The notes: a model not told the origin generated them from the letters alone. Positions 19,799-29,632 are shown, numbered from the stretch's first letter. The stretch: DNA of 64,000 bases from Petasospora fabianii (GCA_022641835.1 CP048716.1:558001-622000), one strand, 5' to 3'. Numbers and translations are program-made.

Positions 19799-20954
19799 AT
19801 GGCCAAACAGTCAGAGCTTAATCCCTACACACCAAAGAATCCTCCAGTGGAGGAGGTTGTGTCCTACAACGGAGCGAAGTTTCACACGTCCTTCTGGGTA
19901 AGACATTGATTGATTGAAGCCCCTGAGTTCTAAATAGTGAACTAACAACTCCGAATCAGAATGTTCCAGAGGGAGTTGTAAGAAAAGGACGTGTTATCTT
20001 CGTCCATGGATTCTCGGAGTACGAAGAGGTCTATTACTGGGTCTTTGACGCAATTAGCGCCGGTGGCTATGAGGTATTCTTCTTTGATCAGCGTGGTGCT
20101 GGACACACAGATCCCGGAAGCACAAGAGGATATACAAATGAACATTATGTGTTTGACGATTTGGAATTCTTTATGGAGAGAAACATGAAAGAGGTTGGAG
20201 AAGAGACAAAGTTGTTCATGGCTGGTCATTCTATGGGTGGTGGCATTGCTCTGAACTACGGTATCAAGGGAAAGCACCGTGAACGTCTCTCAGGTATCTA
20301 TGTTACCGGTCCGCTTGTCAAGCTTCATGTGAGTAGTGGTCATTGCTTTGCCTTCACAAAACCAAAAGACTTACTAACAACTTGGAAAAGCCTGACTCCC
20401 TCCCAACCGGCCTTGTCATTGCACTCGGGAAGATGACAGCTAAGATCTTCCCACGAATGAAGATAAATACCGATTTGGACATTGATTACATTACCTCTAA
20501 TGAGGATTACAAGAACTTCATTCTCAACGATCCGCTCCAAGTTCCAATGGTTGGAACACTCAAACAGCTCCAGGACATGCTAGCTAGGTAAGTCAATTGG
20601 TAGCCCTATGCATTATATACCATATAGACTACTAACAAAGACTACACAGAGGTGAAAACCTTCTCAACCCAGCTGTTGCTAAGAAGTTCGATACAGTTCC
20701 ACTGCTCATCATCCACGGAACCGACGATAAGGTATGTTCAGTCAATCCGTTCTTCTTCTCTTCATGGTTTCCTTTACTAACCAGAAACATAGGTCAACGA
20801 TCCAGCATCCAGTCAAGCTTTCTTCAATCTCATCCCAATCAAGGATAAGAAGCTCAAAATGCTCAAGTCGAGTCACCACTCTCCACATATTGAGACGAAG
20901 GAGATTTTCGATCTTCACGTAGCTGAGATCTTAAGCTTCTTCGACGCTCACTGA
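19799..20954 (+). CDS. YJU3: Monoglyceride lipase, five exons
   Basis: Serine hydrolase that releases fatty acid from monoacylglycerol on lipid droplets and membranes. I join exons 19799-19897, 19960-20328, 20391-20587, 20650-20731 and 20793-20954 into 302 residues. The four introns start GTAAGA, GTGAGT, GTAAGT and GTATGT, carry an ACTAAC branch site, and end CAG, AAG, CAG and TAG. All junctions keep the frame. The product has the oxyanion segment V-H-G-F-S-E, the nucleophile elbow G-H-S-M-G-G (Ser at 20230-20232), the Asp in G-T-D-D-K-V and a late His (S-S-H-H-S-P-H). S. cerevisiae YJU3 has no introns. A degenerate paralogue lies at 31572. Confidence 0.93.
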
Positions 20955-21724
20955 TTGCATTTGCTTGTTTCCAACCATAGTGTCTGTCATTTACCATCGT
21001 GCTTGTTGCTACTTTTCCTTTGGCATGAGCTGGTTGAGTGAATAACACTGTTCATGCCTTTATGCTCTCTAAGTTATCAATACACGTATCTCTAAACTGT
21101 ATCACGGTATGATTCAGAGTGCAGTTTGAATCAACATCAGAGACTAAGATTGTCTACCAACAGATGAGTTACCTCATGTTAATTGCTCTAGTCGGCCCTT
21201 ATTGATTCCGCCAAACCCCGTTGCGCTTACCTAAGCGGATAAGGTTGGACCTTTTGGATACCACGAGTCAAATCGTGAGAGAAGATGCCCATAAGTAAAT
21301 TTAAAACCTTGAAATGATCTCCTTAAACAATTTCCCAAAGTGAATGTGTCCACATTCGAGAGCTGGTGTGCCTAAAACATGCGTATAGGTTTACCACCTG
21401 TCCACGATGCAACTCAATGCTGGAGAAGCACGGCGCATCGAGCCACTAAAACTTTTGATGCAGGGCGATTTTTCTAACCAGAAAGTTTTGACACCTATGA
21501 CATTTCTATCTTTGTCCTATATCACCATACGTTTCTTGACTCCATTATCTTTCAAACACAACTCCCCAAATTACAATTCACTAACAAGTCCGGACACAAC
21601 CGATCAAAGGTCTTGGAGGTGTTCGGGTTTCCCTCAAATAATATCAGGGCTGATGTCTGATGCAGCCACTTTAGCGTGATGTCTTTGAAGGCTTTTGAGT
21701 TCTTTAGAGGGTCATAATAAGTCT
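20955..21724. other. Intergenic region YJU3 - zinc-cluster gene
   Basis: No recognised gene. An ATG frame at 21407-21679 (90 codons) has no family features. The element CCGCCAAACCCCGTT lies at 21208-21222, a near copy of the one upstream of YJU3. Confidence 0.5.
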
Positions 21725-23362
21725 ATGTGCACCATGCCCCTTACCAAAGTTACAGGGCTCGATGATCCTCCACTTACAACTACATCAACTGACCGAAATG
21801 ACCACGTGCCGAATGGCCCTGCTCAGACAAACCCCCGCAAACAAAGGAACCAACCAAGACAGAATAGGAAGGCAGCCATTCCGAAGAAAAGAAGTCGCAA
21901 GGGCTGCTTTAGTTGTAAGAAGCTAAAGATCAAGTGTGATGAGGCGAGACCATCTTGTGAGTATTGCATGCATACCGACAGAATCTGTGTGTATCCAAGT
22001 GATACCCAGACAGGTTCCAGTGCAACCAGTTCGGGTTCTGGGATCTCGCCCGTTGAGTTTGAGCCAGATGCTGATTCTAGCAGAGCTGATGCCAGCAGGG
22101 CTTCTAGTAAAGCCTCAAGTATTTCCACGCAGAGTGTGTCAGATGAGGAATACTTTGGACTCAAGATGGTAAACGACCTCATGGTGGTAAACGATCTCAC
22201 TAATGGGTATGTCAAGAGTTTGAATTCTATGCAGTCAGCAATGAAGATCACGAGGTTTGAGCAAAAGTTGCTGAAGCTATACCTGGATTTTGGCGGTGCC
22301 TTTTTCACTGGTAACAAGCATGCAGAATCACAAAAGGTGTTTGAAGTTGATGCGCCTCAACTGTGGTCTCGATCTCCCCTGATGAAGAATGCTATCTATG
22401 CCATTTCCACGATGTATCTATGGAGATTTTACAGGCTCAACCACATCTCTAACGTATACCTCTCTGGAGACGGTTATCTCATTATCTACACCAACAGCGA
22501 TCCGAATGATCTGTCCCTATTTCAGATAACTGACAGTTATATTCAAGAAACTTTCCGACTCCTCCGTGACAGCCTCCTTCATGTCAACATATATGACAAC
22601 CCTGACGACGTTGGAGTCATCATTCTTGCCAACATCATTCTATTCTCCGTCATCTCGGTGCATCCAGTGTCCGAACAAATCTTGAGTGTTTTCAATGGAT
22701 CGTCTAATTACCTTGCAGACTTGATTGAAGTGTCTTCTGGTATCATCAATGTGGCAGATACACGATCGGACCTCATCAGTGGAACAAGCTATGAAACCGT
22801 ACTGTATCGCCATGAGCTTCTCATAAGTCCACCAGAAAATGAGCCAACCATGTTCCCATTTATCCAACACCTTCAAGATTACCTCCGTGACACCATCCAA
22901 GCTTTAGACCCGTTATACGCGGTATATCATCTTGCTGTTAGCCAATTTGAATCGGCATGTTTCCTCGCAGTCCGCTTTGGATACGTTCTTCCAATTCTTC
23001 GTACTCTTATGGCCCTTTCCAGAAACGTCTCATTTGTTGCACTTCTAAGAGTTAAAGATTATATTGCCATGAAGATCATGTATTACCTCTGTTGCGTGAT
23101 CTCGATATGTGGCATCAAGATGTTCATGGAGGCATCACTATGGGACTCTTACATCGAAGAGTTCTATCAGTTGGCTTATGACAAGTTTGGGGGATTCGAA
23201 GATCAATTTGACTTGGTTATGTATAGACATGTTCATGATCGAATTGCAGATGCTTATAAAAGAAAGGGTAAGCCATTTTTGGATACTGAACAGTTGAAGT
23301 TGATTGGTTCAGGAAAACCATTGGACAGTAAAATGGCAATTGGTCAAACTATTAGGTACTAA
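21725..23362 (+). CDS. Zn(II)2Cys6 transcription factor
   Basis: The 545-residue protein has a basic segment (K-K-R-S-R-K-G) and a perfect binuclear zinc cluster with spacing C-2-C-6-C-6-C-2-C-6-C near residues 60-90, followed by a Ser-rich linker. The C-terminal half is a hydrophobic, helical domain of the fungal transcription factor type (for example the L-D-F-G-G-A-F-F and P-L-M-K-N-A-I-Y-A-I-S-T-M-Y segments), reminiscent of the Upc2/Ecm22 and related groups. The target genes cannot be told. I use the ATG at 21725; 21734 is the alternative, and the frame upstream has only a TTG. It follows YJU3 on the same strand. Confidence 0.9.
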   Translation: MCTMPLTKVTGLDDPPLTTTSTDRNDHVPNGPAQTNPRKQRNQPRQNRKAAIPKKRSRKGCFSCKKLKIKCDEARPSCEYCMHTDRICVYPSDTQTGSSATSSGSGISPVEFEPDADSSRADASRASSKASSISTQSVSDEEYFGLKMVNDLMVVNDLTNGYVKSLNSMQSAMKITRFEQKLLKLYLDFGGAFFTGNKHAESQKVFEVDAPQLWSRSPLMKNAIYAISTMYLWRFYRLNHISNVYLSGDGYLIIYTNSDPNDLSLFQITDSYIQETFRLLRDSLLHVNIYDNPDDVGVIILANIILFSVISVHPVSEQILSVFNGSSNYLADLIEVSSGIINVADTRSDLISGTSYETVLYRHELLISPPENEPTMFPFIQHLQDYLRDTIQALDPLYAVYHLAVSQFESACFLAVRFGYVLPILRTLMALSRNVSFVALLRVKDYIAMKIMYYLCCVISICGIKMFMEASLWDSYIEEFYQLAYDKFGGFEDQFDLVMYRHVHDRIADAYKRKGKPFLDTEQLKLIGSGKPLDSKMAIGQTIRY

Positions 23363-23594
23363 TAGTCTTCTGTCATGTAATAAACTTAATGTACTCAATC
23401 TACTATAGCCTTTTTAGCATCAATAATGTCGTGAGGTTAATCCCCAACAATACTCAAACTCCCCATAACGCGCATTCAATAGGACCTATCAAAGGCACAT
23501 TGACCGTTGATAGGTCATAAATGAGCACAATAAAAGCTATAAATCACTAAAAATCATATGGACCCTTTGGATCTAGTAGTCATAAAACCCAAGC

Positions 23595-23711
23595 AAAAAA
23601 TAAAAAAAGAACGAAACAGAGCACTCATGCTGGGGGTCGAACCCAGAATCTTCTGATTAGAAGTCAGACGCGTTGCCATTACGCCACACGAGCTCAGTTT
23701 GTTGAAGGGAA
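23595..23711 (-). repeat. 117-bp duplicated block carrying tRNA-Arg(UCU), copy B
   Basis: Identical by eye to 7980-8096 and in the same orientation, 15.6 kb away. Sequence diverges immediately outside the block. Confidence 0.85.
23622..23693 (-). tRNA. tRNA-Arg (anticodon UCU), copy 2
   Basis: Same 72-nt sequence as 8007-8078, with the same T-rich terminator downstream. A CACGTG box lies 56 bases upstream of its 5' end (23749-23754). Confidence 0.97.
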
Positions 23712-23904
23712 TTTTCTCCGGTTTGTCCAATGGTCTCAGGAACTTGGGCACGTGACTTTTTAATTTAGGGGAGTACTTTATATGGCTTCTATATACCATT
23801 TACTACACACAGATTTAAATTCATTATATCCGTTATATCTAGACAGTTCCAGCTTATCATCAATCATGAAAGATATTCAAATCTAAGGACTTTCAAAAAT
23901 TTGA

Positions 23905-24009
23905 GCTTTTGATATACATGTTGATGTTTATGAAGTAAGAGAATTCAATCCATTTTCTAGAGCTGATCTAAAAACACCATCTTTATTCAAATATTCCAAA
24001 GCATTATGA
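23905..24009 (+). pseudogene. Possible remnant of a protein-coding gene
   Basis: The frame reads A-F-D-I-H-V-D-V-Y-E-V-R-E-F-N-P-F-S-R followed by A-D-L-K-T-P-S-L-F-K-Y and a TGA. The composition is that of a globular protein, with a D-V-Y...F-N-P-F pattern, yet there is no start codon and the frame is closed just upstream at 23902-23904. The fragment faintly recalls the D-F-N-P-F motif of Cdc123-like proteins, but the match is too short to assign. It may be a decayed gene piece or chance. Confidence 0.25.
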
Positions 24010-24533
24010 AGCTGAAACTATAACAATAAAATACGATATTTTCCAGGGGTTTTGGAGACATTTTTTCAGGCTTCTAAAGAGCTCCATAAGGTATTTTATG
24101 GTTATTTAAAAACATCGAAGCATTTTAGTGATGTACGGGTTTTTAACCTAGGCGCATACCGGGATGTACTAATTAAGCCATAGCCACTTTATTAGGTTTC
24201 AAAGTGCTGTATATTGAGATATGACATCTCAGAGCGATGTAGTTACTGATTCACTTCCATTGTAGGCGCTTCTGGTTCCAAGATGTCGATAGTACTCCAA
24301 CAGTGCATAAAGTGTAAGGTGTTACTTCCTACAACAGACACATTACTCACTGTAATCAACGGAACATTAATCATTGTATTCAATAGCTTTCTTTTCGAAA
24401 GATCAAGCTAGAAGTATATAAGAAACTGAAAGTAAAATAGAAAAAAGGAAAGAGAGAAGAAGTATAAGCTTCAATCATCATCCCTTTGTAAGGCAGCAAT
24501 CTATAATGCAACACTCCCATAATTTGGATAGAT

Positions 24534-25277
24534 CTATGGTTTGTTTTCATCCAAATCATCAATAGTCTTCACACCACTCAAGATAGACTTCATGTTTGCT
24601 AGGATATCCTTGAATGAGTCGAATTGAGTGAATGGAATCAAATCTCTTCTGCAGATAGTGACCAAGTCCTTGCCTCTCTTAGCAAAGAGCAAATCAGTCT
24701 CTCTAGCGGCAGACAAGTCAGAGACACCATCTCCACAGTAGAACAAGACTTGCTTGGAATCAGCAGCATTACGAGCTTCTCTATAAGGCTTGATAGCTCT
24801 GGACTTGTCGTGACCGAATGGGGTTTCATCTCTGTAAACGATCTCCCATGTGTTGTCAGGGTTGACTTTACAGTCGTTGGAAACAATCTCAATCTTATCA
24901 ATGGAGTCTTCACCAACGAGATTCTCGAGTAGGGCTCTAATGATTGGTTTCATACCACTGGAGACAACAATGATTGGGATATCGTTCTCCTGAGCCCAGT
25001 GGAAGATCTCTTTGAATCCTGGGTCTAATTGGATGTTCTTGAGCAAGTACTGGATACACTCATCGAATGGTGTTGGAATGGACTCAAGCATGAGAGAGAA
25101 AGCCTCTCTGAAACTGATCGTTCCATTAAGAATCTTGTCGTTGAGCTCCAAACGTTTTTCAAGACCAAAACCGAGGTTTTCAGTGAGGTAATCATTGGAG
25201 TCCTGCAAAGTCACAGTACCATCGAAATCAGTGAAGATGATAGCTTTCTTGTCGGCGTATTCCTTGACGAAAGACAT
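24534..25277 (-). CDS. PYP1: HAD-family phosphatase, YNL010W/Pyp1 type
   Basis: The 247-residue cytosolic phosphatase belongs to the haloacid dehalogenase family. Motif I is F-T-D-F-D-G-T-V-T (Asp17 and Asp19), motif II V-V-S-S-G-M, and motif III/IV Y-C-G-D-G-V-S-D-L-S-A-A. The match to S. cerevisiae YNL010W (reported as a polyol phosphate phosphatase, Pyp1) is high along the whole length, including S-P/T-P-F-G-H-D-K-S-R and L-L-F-A-K-R-G-K-D-L-V-T. The start is the ATG at 25277; 16 more codons upstream are open but begin with TTG. A tRNA-Ala gene lies in its upstream region. Confidence 0.94.
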   Translation of the reverse strand: MSFVKEYADKKAIIFTDFDGTVTLQDSNDYLTENLGFGLEKRLELNDKILNGTISFREAFSLMLESIPTPFDECIQYLLKNIQLDPGFKEIFHWAQENDIPIIVVSSGMKPIIRALLENLVGEDSIDKIEIVSNDCKVNPDNTWEIVYRDETPFGHDKSRAIKPYREARNAADSKQVLFYCGDGVSDLSAARETDLLFAKRGKDLVTICRRDLIPFTQFDSFKDILANMKSILSGVKTIDDLDENKP

Positions 25278-26366
25278 GTTGTGTTGAGTAGATATGGAGA
25301 TATGGAGAAGACTTAGTCCAACCAAAGATCTGGATAACGCGCTAGTGTGTGCTTTTGAGTTGATGTGTCAACGGCTTGTCCTCTTCTTTGTCGTGGGTCC
25401 GCAAAGAGGTGTCAATTGACGAGGATTATGAGGTGGAGTGAACTGTTTAATTTGCGGTTCTGTTCAAGAGACACGTCAATAATTCGAGCCTGACATGTGG
25501 TCAAAATCGTTCTAACCGTGGAAAAAAAATCCTCAACGTGAGCTACGTCATTTCGAGCGCAGATAATTGATTAGTCACGTTAATGGCACGTGATTTCAAG
25601 TGGTGTCTTGATGTGGAAAACAGGTAAACTTTGAAACTTCATTAACGGGCGTGTGGCGCAGTTGGTAGCGCGTTCCCTTAGCATGGGAAAGGTCTTCGGT
25701 TCGAATCCGGACTCGTCCACTTATTTTTTTGATTACTCCTTATTTTTACCCTTTATTTTTGATCACCCTTTCTTTGCAATATGCTCTGATTGGCCCTATG
25801 TTTTTACAAATGGGCAGATGAAGGGGGTGCATAATCCCCCATAGTATAGTTAAAGCTTAGAAACTCACATGTGCAGAAATGTGGAAGAACTTAACAATAG
25901 TAAAAGCGTTTAGCTAAAATCTCTACAATTCTAATAATTTGTGGAAGGCAAAGTGGACATGTATTACCCCCAATGAATAAATTAACGTAATAACTGAACT
26001 GAACAAACAAACAAATAAACAAGCGAGTGAAACTTGAGAAAACCTCAAGATAACACTCTTCATGCACCACACTGGTTGCTCATCGAGTCCTGGAAACCAT
26101 ATCTAACATGGTTTAGAAAGACAAGATACCAGTCAAACACCTTCAAAGCAAAACACCAAAACTCATGAAACGTCCCCTAGTGAATTGAAGAACTCTTTTT
26201 TTTCTTTTCAAAGATAATGCAAGCGATGAGTATAAAAGACTCAAAACAGTAAGATAAAACAAAACAATTGATAAAACCAAACGTGGATGTAGTGGGGGTA
26301 AGGACAATGTAAAATTCGAAATGCGGATAGTATCTGTCATAACAAATCATAAAATGTACTGATAGA
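25278..26366. other. Intergenic region with tRNA-Ala
   Basis: Holds the tRNA at 25647-25719 and a CACGTG box at 25587-25592. The rest, about 650 bases after the tRNA, is AT-rich and shows no gene. Confidence 0.55.
25647..25719 (+). tRNA. tRNA-Ala (anticodon AGC), copy 2
   Basis: Identical 73-nt body to the minus-strand copy at 18271-18343, with a nearly identical terminator (TTATTTTTTTGAT). It forms an inverted pair with that copy, 7.3 kb apart. Confidence 0.97.
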
Positions 26367-27731
26367 TCAGTACCAAACATGTTCACCTCTGAGAACCGAT
26401 TGAGGAGCAGTAGACTTCTCAGTCTGAACCTTGGATGTCTTCAATGACTTTGGAACACAGAAGTTGAAACTCTCAACGTCCCATTCATCAATTTCTGCCC
26501 ATGACTTACCCATGAGGGATTCCATGCCGACACTTTCAATCAATGAAGGTGGTGCCATGGTTTGATGGTTTTCAGTAACACCTGGAGTCTTGATAGCCAT
26601 GGTTGGAGAGAGAGACGTTGGAGAGAAGGAAGAGGATGTCGATCCATCAAAGTTGTGGTTGTGATGATGGTGATCAAACATGTTATCGGATTCATCCAAG
26701 GATGGAACACCGTCATCATTATCATCGTCATCCTCATCAAATGCAAAGATGTCGTCACTAAATTGAACGGCAGCTTCATTATCCTGCTCAACAATTTGCT
26801 CAGTGGTGAGTGGGGCAGTATAATCCCTTGTCAAAACCTCAAGGCATGCATCGAGAGAACGGTGGGTCGGATTGAGCTGGAGGACCTGCATCACAGCATC
26901 ATGACCGTGGACGGTAAGGGTTGGGTACTTGTCGAGAAGGAACCCTGGGGTATTAACAAAATCTGAAAAATCGGCATCAGAAACGTTGGCGAGCTTGAAT
27001 GGACATTTGCCGAACAAGACGTAAAGCATAGTGACACCAACGGACCAATAGTCAGCCTTAATTGCATCATAAGAGATGCGGGACTTAGATTTGGAAGACT
27101 GACGGAAAAAAGTCTCTGGAGCCATGTATTTTTCAGTACCGATGCATGGGTCAAAGCACTTAGAACAAACTGTAGCGAGACCCCAATCAGTGAGCTTAAC
27201 GGAACCGTGAGCGTCAATGAGAATGTTCTCTGGTTTGATGTCACGGTGGTAAACACCACGTGAATGGGCAAAGTTAACAGCGGCAACAAGTTCCTTAACA
27301 AACTGCTTAAAGAGAGCTGGAGTGCCGTTGCGACGAGATGGGTTAAGATGGTTGTCTTGGCGTTGAAGGTAGTCGTAAAGATCGCCGTGGGCACAGTGCT
27401 CAAACACAAGGAAGTAGTGAGATGAAGTCTCAAAACAATCAAGGAGGGCACAAATGTTTTCATGCTTTCCGAGTCTCTTCAAGATGCTCACTTCATGTCT
27501 TGCAACTGCAGAAACACCTTGAACTTTTTTACTCATAGCCTTAACAGCCACCTGGGTGTTGGTGGCTGTGTCGTGGGCGACCGAAACACGACCGTATGAG
27601 CCGGCTTGAATGTCAGCAATCTTGCGGTAACGGTTATGGAGAAGGATACCTTGTTCATAGGCACCGAACTCGTCAATCTTAGTCTCATTAATGAGAGGAA
27701 GAGGGTTGTTTGTTGCGACGGCAGCTGTCAT
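26367..27731 (-). CDS. KSP1: Ser/Thr protein kinase, Ksp1-like
   Basis: The 454-residue protein has the kinase domain at about 30-320: glycine loop I-Q-A-G-S-Y-G-R-V, V-A-V-K-A-M, catalytic Y-H-R-D-I-K-P-E-N, a D-W-G variant of the DFG motif (T-D-W-G-L-A-T) and A-P-E. The opening E-Q-G-I-L-L-H-N-R-Y-R-K-I and the DWG match S. cerevisiae Ksp1, a TORC1-linked kinase that restrains autophagy and affects filamentous growth. The tail has acidic and His-rich runs and is far shorter than in S. cerevisiae Ksp1 (1029 residues). Kinases of the Ran1/Sks1 group are the alternative. A large GC-rich upstream region with three GATAAG boxes precedes it. Confidence 0.78.
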   Translation of the reverse strand: MTAAVATNNPLPLINETKIDEFGAYEQGILLHNRYRKIADIQAGSYGRVSVAHDTATNTQVAVKAMSKKVQGVSAVARHEVSILKRLGKHENICALLDCFETSSHYFLVFEHCAHGDLYDYLQRQDNHLNPSRRNGTPALFKQFVKELVAAVNFAHSRGVYHRDIKPENILIDAHGSVKLTDWGLATVCSKCFDPCIGTEKYMAPETFFRQSSKSKSRISYDAIKADYWSVGVTMLYVLFGKCPFKLANVSDADFSDFVNTPGFLLDKYPTLTVHGHDAVMQVLQLNPTHRSLDACLEVLTRDYTAPLTTEQIVEQDNEAAVQFSDDIFAFDEDDDDNDDGVPSLDESDNMFDHHHHNHNFDGSTSSSFSPTSLSPTMAIKTPGVTENHQTMAPPSLIESVGMESLMGKSWAEIDEWDVESFNFCVPKSLKTSKVQTEKSTAPQSVLRGEHVWY

Positions 27732-28621
27732 GGGTGTGTGTACTTGTCTTAATCTTGTATGAAGGAAAGGGAGGGGAAAGAGTCACAGTGGACGTGGCGG
27801 GGGTAGGGCAGCGAAGCTGGACTCTGGAAATGCTGAGAGGGAAGAAATAACAAAAAAAAGCAAAAAGCAATCAGCCGTTAACTGGCAGTAGAAAGCGATA
27901 TGAAAAGAGTTAAAGATGTAGAGAAGAGTTTTTGTGTTGGAGTTGTTTAAGTTAAGTGGGGGTGTTAATGCGCTAGTGGGAAAGGTGGGCGGCTATGAGA
28001 TTTAAATTGCGGGTGGGCGGTGGCGATCTCGTGTGACAGGGCGTCATTCGCGCCTTATCAGTACGGTACGGCCACGCGCTCCAGATAGTTCTGCGAGATT
28101 CTGGAATCATCCGAGAGTCTGAGAACCGGGGGGTGGGGGAAGAACTAGATTAGGGCTTCTGGGTGGTTGTTGAGTGGCACATGGGCACATGGGCTGTGTT
28201 GGAAGAGCCTCGGATAACCGTACACAGTTCGACTTCATTCGACTTCCTCCCCTCTGGCCTCTGGCACACCCCTTAGCCACACACTGTGGCGTTCCCTTTG
28301 TCACCCGGCCGCGCCAATCACGGACGACTCCTGAGAGTCACCCGCTATGATGAATCCCCCGGGGAAGCTGATAAGCCCACACCGCACTTCTTTGACACAA
28401 TCCGATAAGCCGGGTGACATGTGGTTCTTAGTTCATCACATGGGGAGACTACTTTAAAGCACTTTAGACCCCTTTGGTTTAAACTGGGCGCAGCCAAGTT
28501 GTACTACTTACCGAGTCTAACCTAAGTATGTGCATGTAATTAACCTATATATCATGTGGACGTTACACTAATTTGACAAAAAGGGAATATAGAAAAAACA
28601 CCAGGATGAAAACCACGGTTC
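27732..28621. promoter_or_regulatory. Long upstream region of the KSP1-like gene
   Basis: 890 bases without a gene, more GC-rich than most spacers here. GATA-factor boxes (GATAAG or its complement) lie at 28054-28059, 28370-28375 and 28404-28409. Such sites mediate nitrogen control by Gln3/Gat1 in yeasts; a nitrogen-linked KSP1 promoter is plausible but inferred. Confidence 0.4.
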
Positions 28622-29290
28622 TTAAAAATCACCATAGATTCCAATAGTGGCAACAACAAATCCAAGAGTACTCAAAGCACTAACAATCTTATTACCGAGT
28701 TGTACTTTGTTCAAGGCGTCAATCGCACTTCTTTCATTGAGATGAGCCTCAACTTCAGCTTCAATTTCTTCATCTTCAGCGTTAGCAGCTTCATCTGCAC
28801 TAGTCTCACCAAGATCTTTATAGATTGAATTGTCCAAATCGGAAACAACCTGCTTCTTATCAGCCTTCTTCTGTACAACTGCGTCTTCATCCTGTTTCTT
28901 CTTCTTCCCTTGTTCCTGCAACAAACCTTTGAATCCATACCAATTCTTCAAAGCCCTACCGGAAATACCGTAGTAAACACCAGCGCTAACAGGGAAAACA
29001 AGTGAAGCGTAGATCAAGTATGGATGCTTCATACTTCTTGGAGCACTAGTATATGCCAATTGGAACGCTGTGGTGGAGATGGTACCAAGTGCAGCGAGTA
29101 CAGCGCCAAACCATGTGATTTGCTTCTTAACAAGACCATATGATTGATCAGACAATGTAACAGATCCTGAAGATGAGAGTAAGACATGCTTAAGAATCTC
29201 AGAACCGCTAGTCATGGTAACCACTGTTCCGGCAAAGAGACCGAGTGAAGTCGTTCCAATAACCTTGATCACAGCGAGACAGGTGCCCAT
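28622..29290 (-). CDS. ATG33: Atg33/Scm4-family mitochondrial outer-membrane protein
   Basis: The 222-residue protein has the family layout: hydrophobic segments near residues 5-25, 58-78 and 90-110, the segment R-S-M-K-H-P-Y-L-I-Y-A after the second, a charged Lys/Glu-rich loop, and a last helix ending in I-G-I-Y-G (S. cerevisiae Atg33 ends IGVYGEG). Atg33 promotes mitophagy in stationary phase; Scm4 is its less-understood paralogue. The charged loop (about 123-190) is longer than I expect. It is divergent from a mitochondrial DUF2358 gene with only 342 bases between starts. Confidence 0.85.
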   Translation of the reverse strand: MGTCLAVIKVIGTTSLGLFAGTVVTMTSGSEILKHVLLSSSGSVTLSDQSYGLVKKQITWFGAVLAALGTISTTAFQLAYTSAPRSMKHPYLIYASLVFPVSAGVYYGISGRALKNWYGFKGLLQEQGKKKKQDEDAVVQKKADKKQVVSDLDNSIYKDLGETSADEAANAEDEEIEAEVEAHLNERSAIDALNKVQLGNKIVSALSTLGFVVATIGIYGDF

Positions 29291-29632
29291 CTTGATTGTT
29301 GTGATTTACTTGAATGAATATGTTGTATGTGACTGGTGAAGAAGTCCAGCACTTTGCCAAACGCGTCACAAAAATTGGTGGCGATAGGCACATAAAGGGA
29401 TAAAGAGGGGCGCCTTCTGGCACATAATTTGGGGGCGGCGATTGCTTTTCGCGAATTTACCACTTTGGTGAGGTAGTGGCCGTACCAGACGGAGATGGTT
29501 ATTCGCGAACACGTTGTGGATGCGATTCTTTCTTTACCCTTCCGAGAGGGGCGTCTCATTGATATCTAAAGTACTTTTGTCTTTGGAAGCATTATCTTCT
29601 AAACATTCTTTATTGGTTGAATATCCAACACA
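29291..29632. promoter_or_regulatory. Divergent promoter with two TTCGCGAA palindromes
   Basis: The 342-base gap between ATG33 and the DUF2358 gene holds two perfect TTCGCGAA palindromes at 29448-29455 and 29502-29509. Both genes encode mitochondrial proteins, so co-regulation is possible. The factor is unknown to me. Confidence 0.45.

Larger units (their letters stand above)
23363..24533. other. Intergenic region with tRNA-Arg and a possible gene relic
   Basis: Besides the tRNA, a short frame at 23905-24009 reads like protein (see the separate entry). The remainder is AT-rich spacer. I looked for LTR-like ends next to the tRNA and saw none. Confidence 0.45.

Noticed and set aside
21407-21679. 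90-codon frame before the zinc-cluster gene, considered as a first exon
   Set aside because: No donor/acceptor pair joins it in frame to the zinc cluster, and it has no family features.
23712-24533. Possible solo LTR next to tRNA-Arg
   Set aside because: No TG...CA ends with target-site duplication and no second copy in the window.
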